Positions 32,870 to 41,645 of a stretch of DNA of 64,000 nt are shown in pieces. The notes under the pieces are model-generated. The model had not been told where the DNA came from. It saw nothing but the letters and a program-made list of their open reading frames with translations, and did no database searches. Each line of letters begins with the position of its first letter. Position 1 is the first letter of the stretch. The DNA is from DAIODI01 sp046349255 (lineage in GTDB: Bacteria; Pseudomonadota; Alphaproteobacteria; Rhizobiales; Aestuariivirgaceae). Position numbers and translations under genes: made by a program. The DNA lies in contig JAXMCR010000005.1 in NCBI GenBank assembly GCA_046349255.1, positions 248,001-312,000 of the forward strand, read 5' to 3'.

Positions 32870-34438
32870 CTAGAAATCGGTGGGAGCGCCGCCCTCGGCC
32901 TTGCGGCGCGCGACGAACGCATCGAGTTCCTCGCGGACCGCGGGGTCGATCGGCGGTTCCTCGTACTCCTCGAGCGCCTGCTTCCAGAGGTGGTTCGCGC
33001 GGCCCTTCGCCTCGGGACTGCCGGCGGCGGTCCACTGCTGAAAGTTCCGCCAGTCCGAGATCATCGGCGCGTAGAACGCCGTCTCGTAGCGGGCGAGCGT
33101 GTGCGCCGCGCCGAAGAAGTGACCGCCCGGGCCAACCTCGCGGATCGCGTCGAGGCCCAGCGCATCGGTGCTCATGTCGAGGGGTGTCAGAAACTCCTTC
33201 ACCATCTGGATCAGGTCGCAGTCGAGCACGAACTTTTCGAACGAGGCGACGAGACCGCCCTCCATCCAGCCCGCGCCGTGCATCACCATGTTCCCGCCGC
33301 CCATCACGACGCCCCAGAGCGAGAACACCGACTCGTACGCCGCCTGCGCATCGACCGCATTCGCCGCGCACGTGTTCGAGGTGCGGTACGGCACCTTGTA
33401 GCGGCGCGCGAGCTGGCCGCCGACGATCGCCGACTTCATGTACTCGGGCGTGCCGAAGGCGGGCGCGCCGGACTTCATGTCGACGTTCGAGGTGAAGCCG
33501 CCGTAGATGAACGGCGCGCCGGGGCGCACGAGCTGCGTCATCACGAGGCCCGCGAGCGCCTCGGCGTTCTGTTCGACGAGCGCGCCGGCAACCGTCACCG
33601 GCGCCATCGCCCCCGCCAGCGTGAACGGGGTCACGCAGATGACCTGGTTCTTCGCCGACATCGCCATGATGCCCTGGAGCATCGGGATGTCGAGCTTCAG
33701 CGGCGAGTTCGTGTTGATGATCGAGAACAGCGAGGGCTCGCGCTCGAACTGTTCCGCGCTGATGCCGCGCGCGATGCGGGCGATCTCCATGCCGTCGGTG
33801 ATGCGTTCGCGGCCGAGCGAATAGGCGTGGAACGGCTTGTCGGTCATCACCGCCATGTCGTGCAGGGCGACGAGGTGGCGGATCGAGGCGTGGATGTCGA
33901 TCGGCTCGACCGGATAGCCCGACAGCAGGTCGATGCAGTTGAACACCTGCGCGAGCTTCAGGAAGTTGCGGTAGTCGCGGTGCGTGCCAGAGCGGCGGCC
34001 GCCGTCGAGGTCGGAGCAGTTGGGGGCGCTCGCGACCGTGCCGAAGTTGATCGCGTTGCCGCCCATCTCGACGGTGTTCTGCGGGTTGCGCGCGTGGAGC
34101 TTGAAGCTCTGCGGAACGGTGGCGAGGCATCGTTCCACGAGTTCGCGGGGATAGCGCACGCGCTCGCCCTTCACGTCGGCGCCGTTCGCCTTCAAGAGTT
34201 CGCGCGCCTCGGGGAGCATCACCTCCATGCCGATTTCATGCAGCACCTGGAGCGAGGTTTCGTGGATCGACTCGAGTTCGTCCGCCGACAGGAGGTTCAG
34301 CGGCGGGAACGGCAGGCGCGCCTTGCGCTTGCCCTGCTGGGCGATATGGCCCTTGCCCTGCGGGCCGCCGGCCTCGCGGCCGCGGCGGCGTTCTCCCCGC
34401 CCCGAACGGCGGCCCTGGTCGATCGTCTGGTCGGTCAT
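32870..34438 (-). CDS. MttB-superfamily methyltransferase 3 (non-pyrrolysine)
   Basis: A 522-aa MttB family member: NTVEMGGNAINFGTV, NTNSPLKLDIPM, TPFTLAGAMAPVTVAGAL, GGFTSNVDMKSGAPAFGTPEY and IREVGPGGHFFGAAHTLARYETAFYA. No amber codon. The N-terminal tail (residues 9-25: GRRSGRGERRRGREAGG) is the most basic of the four. GAGAGGA precedes the ATG at 34438. The LysR gene ends 10 bp upstream on the same strand, so regulator and enzyme are likely in one transcript. Substrate is probably an N-methylated quaternary amine such as a betaine, by family. Confidence 0.87.
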   Translation of the reverse strand: MTDQTIDQGRRSGRGERRRGREAGGPQGKGHIAQQGKRKARLPFPPLNLLSADELESIHETSLQVLHEIGMEVMLPEARELLKANGADVKGERVRYPRELVERCLATVPQSFKLHARNPQNTVEMGGNAINFGTVASAPNCSDLDGGRRSGTHRDYRNFLKLAQVFNCIDLLSGYPVEPIDIHASIRHLVALHDMAVMTDKPFHAYSLGRERITDGMEIARIARGISAEQFEREPSLFSIINTNSPLKLDIPMLQGIMAMSAKNQVICVTPFTLAGAMAPVTVAGALVEQNAEALAGLVMTQLVRPGAPFIYGGFTSNVDMKSGAPAFGTPEYMKSAIVGGQLARRYKVPYRTSNTCAANAVDAQAAYESVFSLWGVVMGGGNMVMHGAGWMEGGLVASFEKFVLDCDLIQMVKEFLTPLDMSTDALGLDAIREVGPGGHFFGAAHTLARYETAFYAPMISDWRNFQQWTAAGSPEAKGRANHLWKQALEEYEEPPIDPAVREELDAFVARRKAEGGAPTDF

Positions 34439-34448
34439 GACGGTCCTC

Positions 34449-35363
34449 TCATCGGTAATCACGCAACGCCGGGTCGGCAGCCACCTGGTCGGCGAGCCAC
34501 GATTCGAACCGGCGGATTTTTGGCTTCAGGCGGTCGGCGGCGTCGCACGCGAAAACCCACGAGTGGCGGTGCGCTGCCTTGAGCGGGAACGGCTGCACGA
34601 GGCGGCCGGAGGCGATCTCCTCGCGCGCGAACGGGCCGATGGTCATAGCCACGCCCCGGCCCTCGACGGCGGCTTCCTGGGCGAGGATGTAGCTGTCGAA
34701 CGCGAGCCGGTCGGACAGCTCGATGCCGCGGACACCCGCCGCCTCGAGCCAGATGCGCCAGTCCTCCTCGGCGGTGTAGACGTAGAGCAGCTTGTGGTGC
34801 CGCAGGTCCTCCGGCGACCGCAGCGGCGCATCGCCCTCGAGCAGCTTCGGCGAGCACACCGGCGTGAGGCGCGAGGAAAACAGCGTGCGGTAGTAGTGCT
34901 GCGCGCTGCGGTTCCTGGCGAGGATGAAGGCGGCATCGACGTGGCCCTGGTCGAAATCCCAGTCGAAGTAGGCGGTCGACAGCTTCACCTTCATGTCGGG
35001 GAAGCGGCGCTCGAAATCGTGCAGGCGCGGGATCAGCCACTTGAGGGCGACGGTGACGTAGACCTGGAGCGTCAGCTCATTGTCGCCCCGCTGGGGCCTG
35101 AGCAGCTGCGTCTGCGCCTCGATCTGGTCGAACGCGTCGCGCACCGCCGGGTAGTAGACCTGCCCCTGCTGGGAGAGCGCTGCGCGCCGCGCGTCGCGGC
35201 GGAACAGCTCGATCCCGAGGTTTTCCTCGAGCGTCCGGATCTGGTGGCTGACGGCGGAGCGGGTGATCCCCAGTTCATCCGCCGCGAGCCGGAAGCTGCC
35301 CAGCCGGGCGGCAGCCTCGAAGGCAGTCAGCGCGCGGAGCGGCGGCAGGGCTCGTCTGGGCAA
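34449..35363 (-). CDS. LysR-family regulator (GcvA-like)
   Basis: A 304-aa LysR-type regulator. The N-terminal winged helix-turn-helix LPPLRALTAFEAAARLGSFRLAADELGITRSAVSHQIRTLEENLG is GcvA-like, followed by a co-inducer-binding domain. It is encoded just before MttB-3 (10 bp) and divergently from MttB-4 across 173 bp, the classical place for a LysR regulator to control both. The co-inducer is likely a methylated amine, by context only. Confidence 0.85.
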   Translation of the reverse strand: MPRRALPPLRALTAFEAAARLGSFRLAADELGITRSAVSHQIRTLEENLGIELFRRDARRAALSQQGQVYYPAVRDAFDQIEAQTQLLRPQRGDNELTLQVYVTVALKWLIPRLHDFERRFPDMKVKLSTAYFDWDFDQGHVDAAFILARNRSAQHYYRTLFSSRLTPVCSPKLLEGDAPLRSPEDLRHHKLLYVYTAEEDWRIWLEAAGVRGIELSDRLAFDSYILAQEAAVEGRGVAMTIGPFAREEIASGRLVQPFPLKAAHRHSWVFACDAADRLKPKIRRFESWLADQVAADPALRDYR

Positions 35364-35536
35364 TTCCGTTCACCTCGGCAGGGCGGCGGGCCGAGCTATA
35401 TCATGCCAAAAGTGGTTGTGCGGCGCTCCGATTGGTGAAAAAATCTCAACATCCCATGAGCCGCCGGAGGCTTCCGAAGCGGCGGTTCCATCGGCACATT
35501 ACGGCCAACGTTCGCGAACCATCCTGAGGAGTTTCC

Positions 35537-37120
35537 ATGTCCGTTGTCGAGGATCTGAGCCGCCGCCGCGGTGGCCGCGAAGCGCGCCGCGCTATGCGTG
35601 CACGCCCGGTGCCGATGGAGGAGGCCGCCGTCCATCCAGGACAGCACGGCGGGCAGTACAAGCCGCTGACCCAGCGCGACATGGAACGCATTCACGCGGC
35701 GGCGCTGCACCTCCTCGAGACGGTCGGGTTCGGCAACTCGATCCCGTCGTGCGTCGAGGCTATGGAAGCGAAGGGCGCAAAGCTCGGCTCCGACGGCCGC
35801 CTCCGCATTCCGCGCGGCCTCGTCGAGGACACGATCGCGATGGCGGCCCGCCGCTTCGTGCTCCCGGCGCGCGACGAAAAGCACGACCTCGAGCCGTGGG
35901 ACAACAAGGTGTATTTCGGCACGGCCGGCGCCGCCGTGCACATCGTCGAACCCGAGACGCGCACCTACCGCGAGTCGCTCCTCGTCGACCTCTATGACGC
36001 AGCTCGCATCGTCGACACCTGCGACCACATCCACTTCTACCAGCGCACCGTCGTGCCGCGCGACATGATCTCCGGCCGCGACCTCGACATCAACACGCTC
36101 TACGCCTGTCTCGCCGGTACCTCGAAGCATGTCGGCACCTCGATGGTGTCGCCCGAACACGTGACCGAGGCGCTGGAGATCCTTCATCTCGTCGCGGGCG
36201 GGGAGAAGCAGTGGCGCGAGCGGCCGTTCGTGTCGCAGTCGAACTGCTTCGTCGTGCCGCCGATGAAGTGGGCGGAAGACGCCTGCCGCTGCCTTGAGGT
36301 GGCGGCGCGCGGCGGCATGCCGGTGCTCCTGCTCTCGGCAGCGCAGGCCGGCGCGACCTCGCCTGCGGCCCTCGCCGGCACGGTGGTGCAGGCGGTGGCG
36401 GAATGCCTTGCTGGCCTCGTCTACATCAACGCCGTCGTGCCGGGCGCCAAGGCGATCTGGGGTCCGTGGCCGTTCGTGTCGGACCTGCGCACCGGTGCGA
36501 TGTCGGGCGGCTCCGGCGAGCAGGCGCTGATCACGGCGGGCTGCGCGCAGATGGGCCGGTTCTACGACCTCACGGTCGGGTCCGCGTCGGGCATGTGCGA
36601 CTCGAAGCTTCCCGACATGCAGGCCGGCGGCGAAAAGGGCGTGACGGCGGCGCTCGCCGCGATGAGCGGCATCAACCTGATGTACGAGAGCGCGGGGATG
36701 CACGCCTCGCTCCTCGGCTTCTGCCTCGAGAGCCTCCTCATCGACAACGACATGCTGGGTTCGATCAACCGCAACGTCCGCGGCATCGAGGTGACGGACG
36801 AGACGCTGTCGACGGCGGTGATCGCCGACGTCTGCCTGAACGGTCCCGGCCACTACCTCGGCCACGAGCAGACGCTGACGCTGATGCAGAAGGAGTACGT
36901 CTACCCGCAGCTCGGCAATCGGATGTCGCCGAAGGAGTGGAACGAGGCGGGCAAGCCCGACATCGTCGAGCGCGCCACGGCGAAGAAGCGCGAGATCCTG
37001 TCGACGCGCTACATCGATCACATCCCGCCGGAGATCGACGCGATGATCCGCGCCCGTCACGAGATCGCCCTGCCGCGGCTGGTGATGGAGCCGGGCGACC
37101 CGCGCTGGACGAAGGGCTAG
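35537..37120 (+). CDS. MttB-superfamily methyltransferase 4 (divergent clade)
   Basis: A 527-aa MttB-like protein from a different branch than copies 1-3: RDMERIHAAALHLLETVGFGNSIP, VYFGTAGAAVHIVEPETRTYRES, GATSPAALAGTVVQAVAECLAGLV, NAVVPGAKAIWGPWPFVSDLRTGAMSGG and NGPGHYLGHEQTL. No amber codon. The N-terminal tail at residues 8-24 is Arg-rich (SRRRGGREARRAMRARP) and shares a GG.EARRA core with MttB-1. GAGGAG lies upstream of the ATG at 35537. Followed after 10 bp by an Fe-S protein gene, so likely co-transcribed with it. Confidence 0.85.
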   Translation: MSVVEDLSRRRGGREARRAMRARPVPMEEAAVHPGQHGGQYKPLTQRDMERIHAAALHLLETVGFGNSIPSCVEAMEAKGAKLGSDGRLRIPRGLVEDTIAMAARRFVLPARDEKHDLEPWDNKVYFGTAGAAVHIVEPETRTYRESLLVDLYDAARIVDTCDHIHFYQRTVVPRDMISGRDLDINTLYACLAGTSKHVGTSMVSPEHVTEALEILHLVAGGEKQWRERPFVSQSNCFVVPPMKWAEDACRCLEVAARGGMPVLLLSAAQAGATSPAALAGTVVQAVAECLAGLVYINAVVPGAKAIWGPWPFVSDLRTGAMSGGSGEQALITAGCAQMGRFYDLTVGSASGMCDSKLPDMQAGGEKGVTAALAAMSGINLMYESAGMHASLLGFCLESLLIDNDMLGSINRNVRGIEVTDETLSTAVIADVCLNGPGHYLGHEQTLTLMQKEYVYPQLGNRMSPKEWNEAGKPDIVERATAKKREILSTRYIDHIPPEIDAMIRARHEIALPRLVMEPGDPRWTKG

Positions 37121-37130
37121 ACCGACGGCG

Positions 37131-37811
37131 GTGGCGCACCCGGTCTTCGACGCAGTGCGGCGGGCGGCCTTCGAGCCGCTCGCCTGGTTTGCCGTACGCG
37201 GCGACGACCGGCTGCCGGGCGTGGCGGCGGTCGTGCTGATCGGCAACGCCGGCCCGAAGATGTTCGAGCGGTTTGCTGCCGAGCGCAATCCGCATGCGGA
37301 CCGTCTCGACGACTGGACCCGGGATGTGGTCGATCCGCTCGCGGCGTCGCTAGCAGCGCGCGCCGTCTATCCGTTCGACACGCCGCCCCTGCCGTTCCTC
37401 ACGTGGGCGCGGCGCGGCGGCGGTGGACACGTCTCCCCGCTCGGCCTCAACGTGCACCCGGCGTTCGGGCTCTGGCATGCGTACCGCGCCGCCCTGCTCT
37501 TCCCGGCCGATCCGGACCTGCCGCCGACGCCGTCGAGCGCCTCGCCCTGTGAAACCTGCGCGGCCCGACCCTGTCTGAGCTCTTGCCCGGTGCACGCGTT
37601 TGCCGCCGGCGGTTACGACATCGATGCGTGCGTAGGACATCTCCATTCGGATCGCGGCGCGCAATGCCGCGAGGGCGGATGTCTCGCCCGCCACGCCTGC
37701 CCGGTCGGCGAGGCCCACGCCTACCTGCCCGGCCAGGCGCAATTCCACATGCGCGCCTTCCTCGTGGCGCATCCTGCACTGGCGAGGTGTGACGGAATCG
37801 TGAATACTTGA
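37131..37811 (+). CDS. Iron-sulfur protein, probable double [4Fe-4S], function unknown
   Basis: A 226-aa protein. The first half has no recognised motif. The C-terminal part has two cysteine groups: CETCAARPCLSSCPVHAF and, after a spacer, CREGGCLARHACPVG with an extra upstream Cys, consistent with two ferredoxin-like [4Fe-4S] clusters. No signal peptide. It starts at GTG 37131, 10 bp after MttB-4, and is likely in that operon. A role as electron donor to the corrinoid reactivase is plausible but unproven. Confidence 0.6.
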   Translation: MAHPVFDAVRRAAFEPLAWFAVRGDDRLPGVAAVVLIGNAGPKMFERFAAERNPHADRLDDWTRDVVDPLAASLAARAVYPFDTPPLPFLTWARRGGGGHVSPLGLNVHPAFGLWHAYRAALLFPADPDLPPTPSSASPCETCAARPCLSSCPVHAFAAGGYDIDACVGHLHSDRGAQCREGGCLARHACPVGEAHAYLPGQAQFHMRAFLVAHPALARCDGIVNT

Positions 37812-37974
37812 GGAGGGAGGCCGCCTGCATTGACCAGCAGACGCGATGTCGGTGGCCCCGCCAGAGTCGCGCGTGGCAACCTTGCGTTGGTTCTTTGCGA
37901 CGTCATTCTCCGCTCGTATCCAAATCCCTGGGTTCAGAGCTTCACCTTGAACCGACTGTCTGACCGGGTCGCCC

Positions 37975-38904
37975 ATGTACGCCTTCGTTGAACAAAAGCT
38001 CGCCGCCGGCGAGGTGGTGATCCTCGATGGAGGCACCGGAACGGATATCCAGCGGCGCGGCGTGCCGATGGACGGCGAGGTGTGGTGCGCCGTCGCCAAC
38101 CGCACCCATCCGGACGCCGTGCGCGACACGCACATCGCCTACCTCAAGGCGGGCGCCGACGTGATCACCGCGAACACGTTCGCCTCGAGCCCGCTGCTGT
38201 TCAACGCGCTGAAGCGCGACAAGGAAGTGGCGGAGCTCGACGCCATCGCGCTGCGGCTGGCACGCGAAGCGGTCGACCAGGCGAGCGACGGGCGTCCCGT
38301 CGCGATCGCCGGGTCGTTCTCCACGATGCGCCCGGTGCCGCAGGGCGGCGACCGCACCGCCAAGGCGAAGGAGTGGAGCTACAAGCAGGCCCAGCCGCTG
38401 TTCCAGGCGAAGGCCGAGGGCCTCGCCAAGGCCGGTTGCGACCTCATCATCATGGAAATGATGCGCGACGTCGACTACTCGCTGTGGGCGACCGAGGCTG
38501 CGGTGGCGACTGGCCTTCCCGTGTGGGTCGGCATCTCGGTCGAGCGGCGGCCGGACGGACAGCTCGCCGGGTTCCATCGCCACGAGTGGTCGCTCGAGGA
38601 TGTGGTCAGCTCGCTCATGGTCACGGGCGCGAAGGCGTGCCTGATCATGCACACCTCGATCGACAATACCGCCGACGCGCTCGCCATCGCCAAGGCCAAT
38701 TGGGCCGGGCCGATCGGCGCCTATCCGGAGTCCGGCGTGTTCAAGATGCCCGACTGGCAGTTCGAGCACGTGACGCCGGAAGACTTCGTCGAGCACTGCC
38801 GCCGCTGGCGACGTCTGGGCGCGAGCATTCTCGGCGGCTGCTGTGGCCTCGGCCCCGAACACATCGCGGCCTTGTCGAAGGCGTTCAAGGGATTTCCGGC
38901 ATGA
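37975..38904 (+). CDS. Homocysteine S-methyltransferase family protein
   Basis: A 309-aa TIM-barrel methyltransferase. It has the N-terminal VVILDGGTGTDIQRRGVP, AGADVITANTFASSP, and the zinc-binding ILGGCCGLGPEHI near the C-terminus, with the third zinc ligand probably the Cys in GAKACLIMHT. It would pass a methyl group from a methylated donor to homocysteine or another thiol. Its end overlaps the GFA-family gene by ATGA. Unlike the Bmt protein at 47 kb it has no basic tail. The 163 bp before it (37812-37974) carry no gene or riboswitch that I can recognise. Confidence 0.82.
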   Translation: MYAFVEQKLAAGEVVILDGGTGTDIQRRGVPMDGEVWCAVANRTHPDAVRDTHIAYLKAGADVITANTFASSPLLFNALKRDKEVAELDAIALRLAREAVDQASDGRPVAIAGSFSTMRPVPQGGDRTAKAKEWSYKQAQPLFQAKAEGLAKAGCDLIIMEMMRDVDYSLWATEAAVATGLPVWVGISVERRPDGQLAGFHRHEWSLEDVVSSLMVTGAKACLIMHTSIDNTADALAIAKANWAGPIGAYPESGVFKMPDWQFEHVTPEDFVEHCRRWRRLGASILGGCCGLGPEHIAALSKAFKGFPA

Positions 38905-39293
38905 GCGAGAAGCACACGGGCTCCTGCCTGTGCGGCGCCGTTCGCTTCGAGGTGAACGGGCCGCTGCGTCCGGTCATCGCCTGTCACTGCGTGCAGTGCC
39001 GCAAGCAGACGGGATCCTATATGTCCGCCACGGGCGCCGCCGACAAGGACCTGAAGATCCTCTCCGACAAGACGCTTGCGTGGTACCGCTCGAGCGAGGC
39101 GGCAAAGCGCGGCTTCTGCAACGCTTGCGGCTCGGTCCTCTTCTGGAAGGGCGACGGTAAGGACTACACCGCGATCGCCGCAGGCTCGATCGACGGCAAG
39201 CTCGGCGTGCCGCTCGCCGGGCACATCTTCTGCGACTTCGCCGGCGACTACTACGAGATCGCCGGCGGCGAATACCGCAAGGGCCAGTGGTGA
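38901..39293 (+). CDS. GFA/CENP-V-type zinc protein
   Basis: A 130-aa protein of the glutathione-dependent formaldehyde-activating (GFA) fold: SCLCGAVRFEV, CHCVQCRKQTGS and CNACGSVLFW contribute the conserved cysteines, which bind zinc. Family members can bind glutathione or S-hydroxymethylglutathione, fitting formaldehyde handling beside demethylation genes, but most family members have no proven activity. Translationally coupled to the homocysteine methyltransferase gene. Confidence 0.82.
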   Translation: MSEKHTGSCLCGAVRFEVNGPLRPVIACHCVQCRKQTGSYMSATGAADKDLKILSDKTLAWYRSSEAAKRGFCNACGSVLFWKGDGKDYTAIAAGSIDGKLGVPLAGHIFCDFAGDYYEIAGGEYRKGQW

Positions 39294-39306
39294 GAAGCCC
39301 GCGGGG

Positions 39307-40227
39307 CTAGTTCACGAACCGCAGGTACTGCGCGACGTAGTCGAAGCCGCCAAGCCGGTCCTTGTAGCCCTCGATCAGCCGCTTGGTCACCGGCCCGGGC
39401 GCCGTCCCCGAACCGACCGGGCGGCCGTTGATCGATCGCACCGGCACGAGGCACCAGCTCGTCGACGTGATGAACGCCTCCTCGGCGACGTACGCGTCAT
39501 AGAGGTCGATGTCGGCCTCGCGCAGCTTGACCCCGATCCTGCCGGCGATCTCCATCACCGTCTGGCGTGACAGCCCCGCCAGCACGTAGCGCTCGTGCGG
39601 GGTAAGCACCTCGTCGCCCCGCACGACGAAGATGTTCGAGCCGAGCCCCTCGGCGAGGCAGCCGCGCGTGTCGAGAAGCACGCACGTTGCGCCGGGTTTC
39701 AGCGCCTGCACTTCCTGGTCACCCGCGGTGAGGTTGGCGTAGGAGAGCGACTTCATCCGTGGGCTGATCGCTTCCGGCGGCACGCGGCGGATGCCGGGCG
39801 GCGTCACCACGTCGAGGCCGTCGCGCATGCCCTTGGCGCGGGCGCGGAACGGCAGCGGCGAAGTCTCGATGATGACGGTCGGAGGGCTCGCCGCGCCGGA
39901 GCGCGAGATGTGGCGTTCGCCGCGCGAGATCCACTGCGTTACCCAGTAGTCTTCACCTTCCGGCAGAAGCGGCAGGTTCCGCTCGATCAGCTCGCGCGTG
40001 TGACGGAGCATGTCGGCTGGCGAGACGCCGGGGTCGAGGCGGATGTAGGAGAGCGAACGGTAGAGCCGCGCAATGTGCTCTTCGAGCAGGAACGGCTTTC
40101 CGGCGAACGTGCGCGCCGTGTCGAACACGCCGTCGCCGACCGCGAATCCGTAGTCGCGAAACGACACCTTTGCCTCGCTCTCCGGCACGAACGCGCCGTT
40201 GAACCAGGCGAACCGCTCGCCCTGCAT
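39307..40227 (-). CDS. Class IV aminotransferase (branched-chain / D-amino acid type)
   Basis: A 306-aa fold-type IV PLP enzyme. SFRDYGFAVGDGVFDTARTF and EEHIARLYRSL are typical; the PLP lysine is in ISPRMKSLSYANLTAGDQEV; a late LAEGLGSNIFVV completes the site. It transfers amino groups between branched-chain or D-amino acids and 2-oxoacids. It follows mntH on the same strand by 24 bp. Confidence 0.82.
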   Translation of the reverse strand: MQGERFAWFNGAFVPESEAKVSFRDYGFAVGDGVFDTARTFAGKPFLLEEHIARLYRSLSYIRLDPGVSPADMLRHTRELIERNLPLLPEGEDYWVTQWISRGERHISRSGAASPPTVIIETSPLPFRARAKGMRDGLDVVTPPGIRRVPPEAISPRMKSLSYANLTAGDQEVQALKPGATCVLLDTRGCLAEGLGSNIFVVRGDEVLTPHERYVLAGLSRQTVMEIAGRIGVKLREADIDLYDAYVAEEAFITSTSWCLVPVRSINGRPVGSGTAPGPVTKRLIEGYKDRLGGFDYVAQYLRFVN

Positions 40228-40251
40228 GCCCTGCTCTCCTGCTGAACGTCG

Positions 40252-41598
40252 TCAGTGCAACGGCACAGTGCCGAGGACGAAGGTATCGAGCAAGAGCTTG
40301 CCGTTCAGGGTGACTATGACGAGCGCGATGAGCGCCGTGACGGCGGTGAGCCACTTCGGGGCGACGAGTTCCCCCATCACGCTGCGGCGCGCGGTGAACA
40401 GCACGAGAGGGATCACCGCGAAGGGCAACTGCATCGACAGCACCACCTGGCTGAGGATGAGGAGTTTGCCGGTGGCGCTTTCGCCGTAGAAGATCGTCAC
40501 GATCGCCGCCGGAATGATGGCGACGCCGCGCGTGAGAAGGCGGCGGACCCATGCCTTGAGCTTCAGGTCCAGGAACCCCTGCATCACGATCTGGCCCGCG
40601 AGCGTCGCCGTGACCGTGGAGTTGAGGCCGCAGGCGAGCAGCGACAGGGCAAACAGAGTCGCCGCGGCCGACGTGCCGAGCAGTGGCGCGAGCAGTTCGT
40701 GCGCGTGGCCGAGTTCGGCGACCTCGCGGTTGCCGGTGGCGTGGAAGGCAGCCGCCGCGAGGATCAGGATCGAGGCGTTGACGAACAGCGCCGTGCCGAG
40801 CGCAACGGTCGAGTCGATCGTCGCGAGCTTGATCGCGTCACGCCGCGCCGCAACGGAGGGTCCGACGTCACGCGTCTGCACGATACCTGAGTGGAGGTAG
40901 AGGTTGTGCGGCATCACCGTGGCCCCGAGGATGCCCATCGCAACGAACAGCATGTCGGTGTTGGTAAAGATGTCCGTGGACGGAATGAACCCGTGCACGA
41001 TCGCCGCGACGTCGGGTTGGGCGAGCCACATCTGCAACCCGAAGCAGACGAAGATGAGCGCCAGCAGCGACATCACGAACGCCTCGATCCAGCGGAACCC
41101 GAGGTTCTGCAGCCACAGGATCAAAAACACGTCGAGCGCGGTGATGACGACGCCGATGGCGAGCGGGATGCCGAACAGGAGTTTCAGGCCGATCGCCGTG
41201 CCGATGACTTCGGCGAGGTCGGTGGCGATGATCGCGGCCTCGGCGAGGAGCCACAGCACCCACGCGACAGGCCGCGGGAACTCGCGGCGGCAGGCTTGTG
41301 CGAGGTCGAGGTTTGCGCCGAGCCCCAGCCGCGCACAGAGCGACTGGAGCAGGATCGCCATGATGTTCGAGATGAGCGCGACCGACAGCAGCGTGTAACC
41401 GAACGCCGACCCGCCGGCGATGGCGGTCGCCCAGTTCCCGGGATCCATGTAGCCGGTGGCGACGAGGTAGCCGGGGCCGAGGAAGGCGAGGAACCGGCGC
41501 AGGAAGGAGCCGGTGCGCGGCACCGGAATCGTGCGGAAAACCTCCGGAATCGAGGACTCTTCCCGCTGCAGTGCGATCGACGGCGCATCCTCCTTCAT
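40252..41598 (-). CDS. mntH: NRAMP-family Mn(II)/Fe(II) transporter
   Basis: A 448-aa proton-coupled metal importer with about eleven helices. The metal-binding signature DPGN is present in TGYMDPGNWATA, and GATVMPHNLYLHSGIVQTR is the second metal-site helix. It brings manganese (or ferrous iron) into the cell. The start ATG at 41598 is 18 bp from a perfect Fur-family-type palindrome, indicating metal-dependent repression. Confidence 0.9.
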   Translation of the reverse strand: MKEDAPSIALQREESSIPEVFRTIPVPRTGSFLRRFLAFLGPGYLVATGYMDPGNWATAIAGGSAFGYTLLSVALISNIMAILLQSLCARLGLGANLDLAQACRREFPRPVAWVLWLLAEAAIIATDLAEVIGTAIGLKLLFGIPLAIGVVITALDVFLILWLQNLGFRWIEAFVMSLLALIFVCFGLQMWLAQPDVAAIVHGFIPSTDIFTNTDMLFVAMGILGATVMPHNLYLHSGIVQTRDVGPSVAARRDAIKLATIDSTVALGTALFVNASILILAAAAFHATGNREVAELGHAHELLAPLLGTSAAATLFALSLLACGLNSTVTATLAGQIVMQGFLDLKLKAWVRRLLTRGVAIIPAAIVTIFYGESATGKLLILSQVVLSMQLPFAVIPLVLFTARRSVMGELVAPKWLTAVTALIALVIVTLNGKLLLDTFVLGTVPLH

Positions 41599-41616
41599 GA
41601 TGCCATGCTACTGCAA

Positions 41617-41633
41617 TTGCGAATCGTTCGCAA
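41617..41633. promoter_or_regulatory. Fur/Mur-type operator upstream of mntH
   Basis: TTGCGAA-TCG-TTCGCAA is a perfect inverted repeat centred 27 bp before the mntH start codon. Its size and GCGAATnnTTCGC shape resemble alphaproteobacterial Fur/Mur boxes, which shut down mntH when metal is replete. The minus-strand gene is the obvious target. Confidence 0.65.
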
Positions 41634-41645
41634 CTGGCAAACGCT

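Noticed and set aside
31391..34582. Long plus-strand open frame across the MttB-2, GST and MttB-3 region
   Set aside because: Antisense or out-of-frame to three supported genes; no family motif, and composition is an artefact of high GC.
21679..37120. Pyrrolysine-dependent MttB enzymes
   Set aside because: None of the four complete genes has an in-frame amber codon and no pyl genes are seen, so they are the non-pyrrolysine type.
37812..37974. S-adenosylmethionine or cobalamin riboswitch before the homocysteine methyltransferase gene
   Set aside because: I looked for the SAM-II pseudoknot and B12-box motifs and could not find either; a covariance-model search would settle it.
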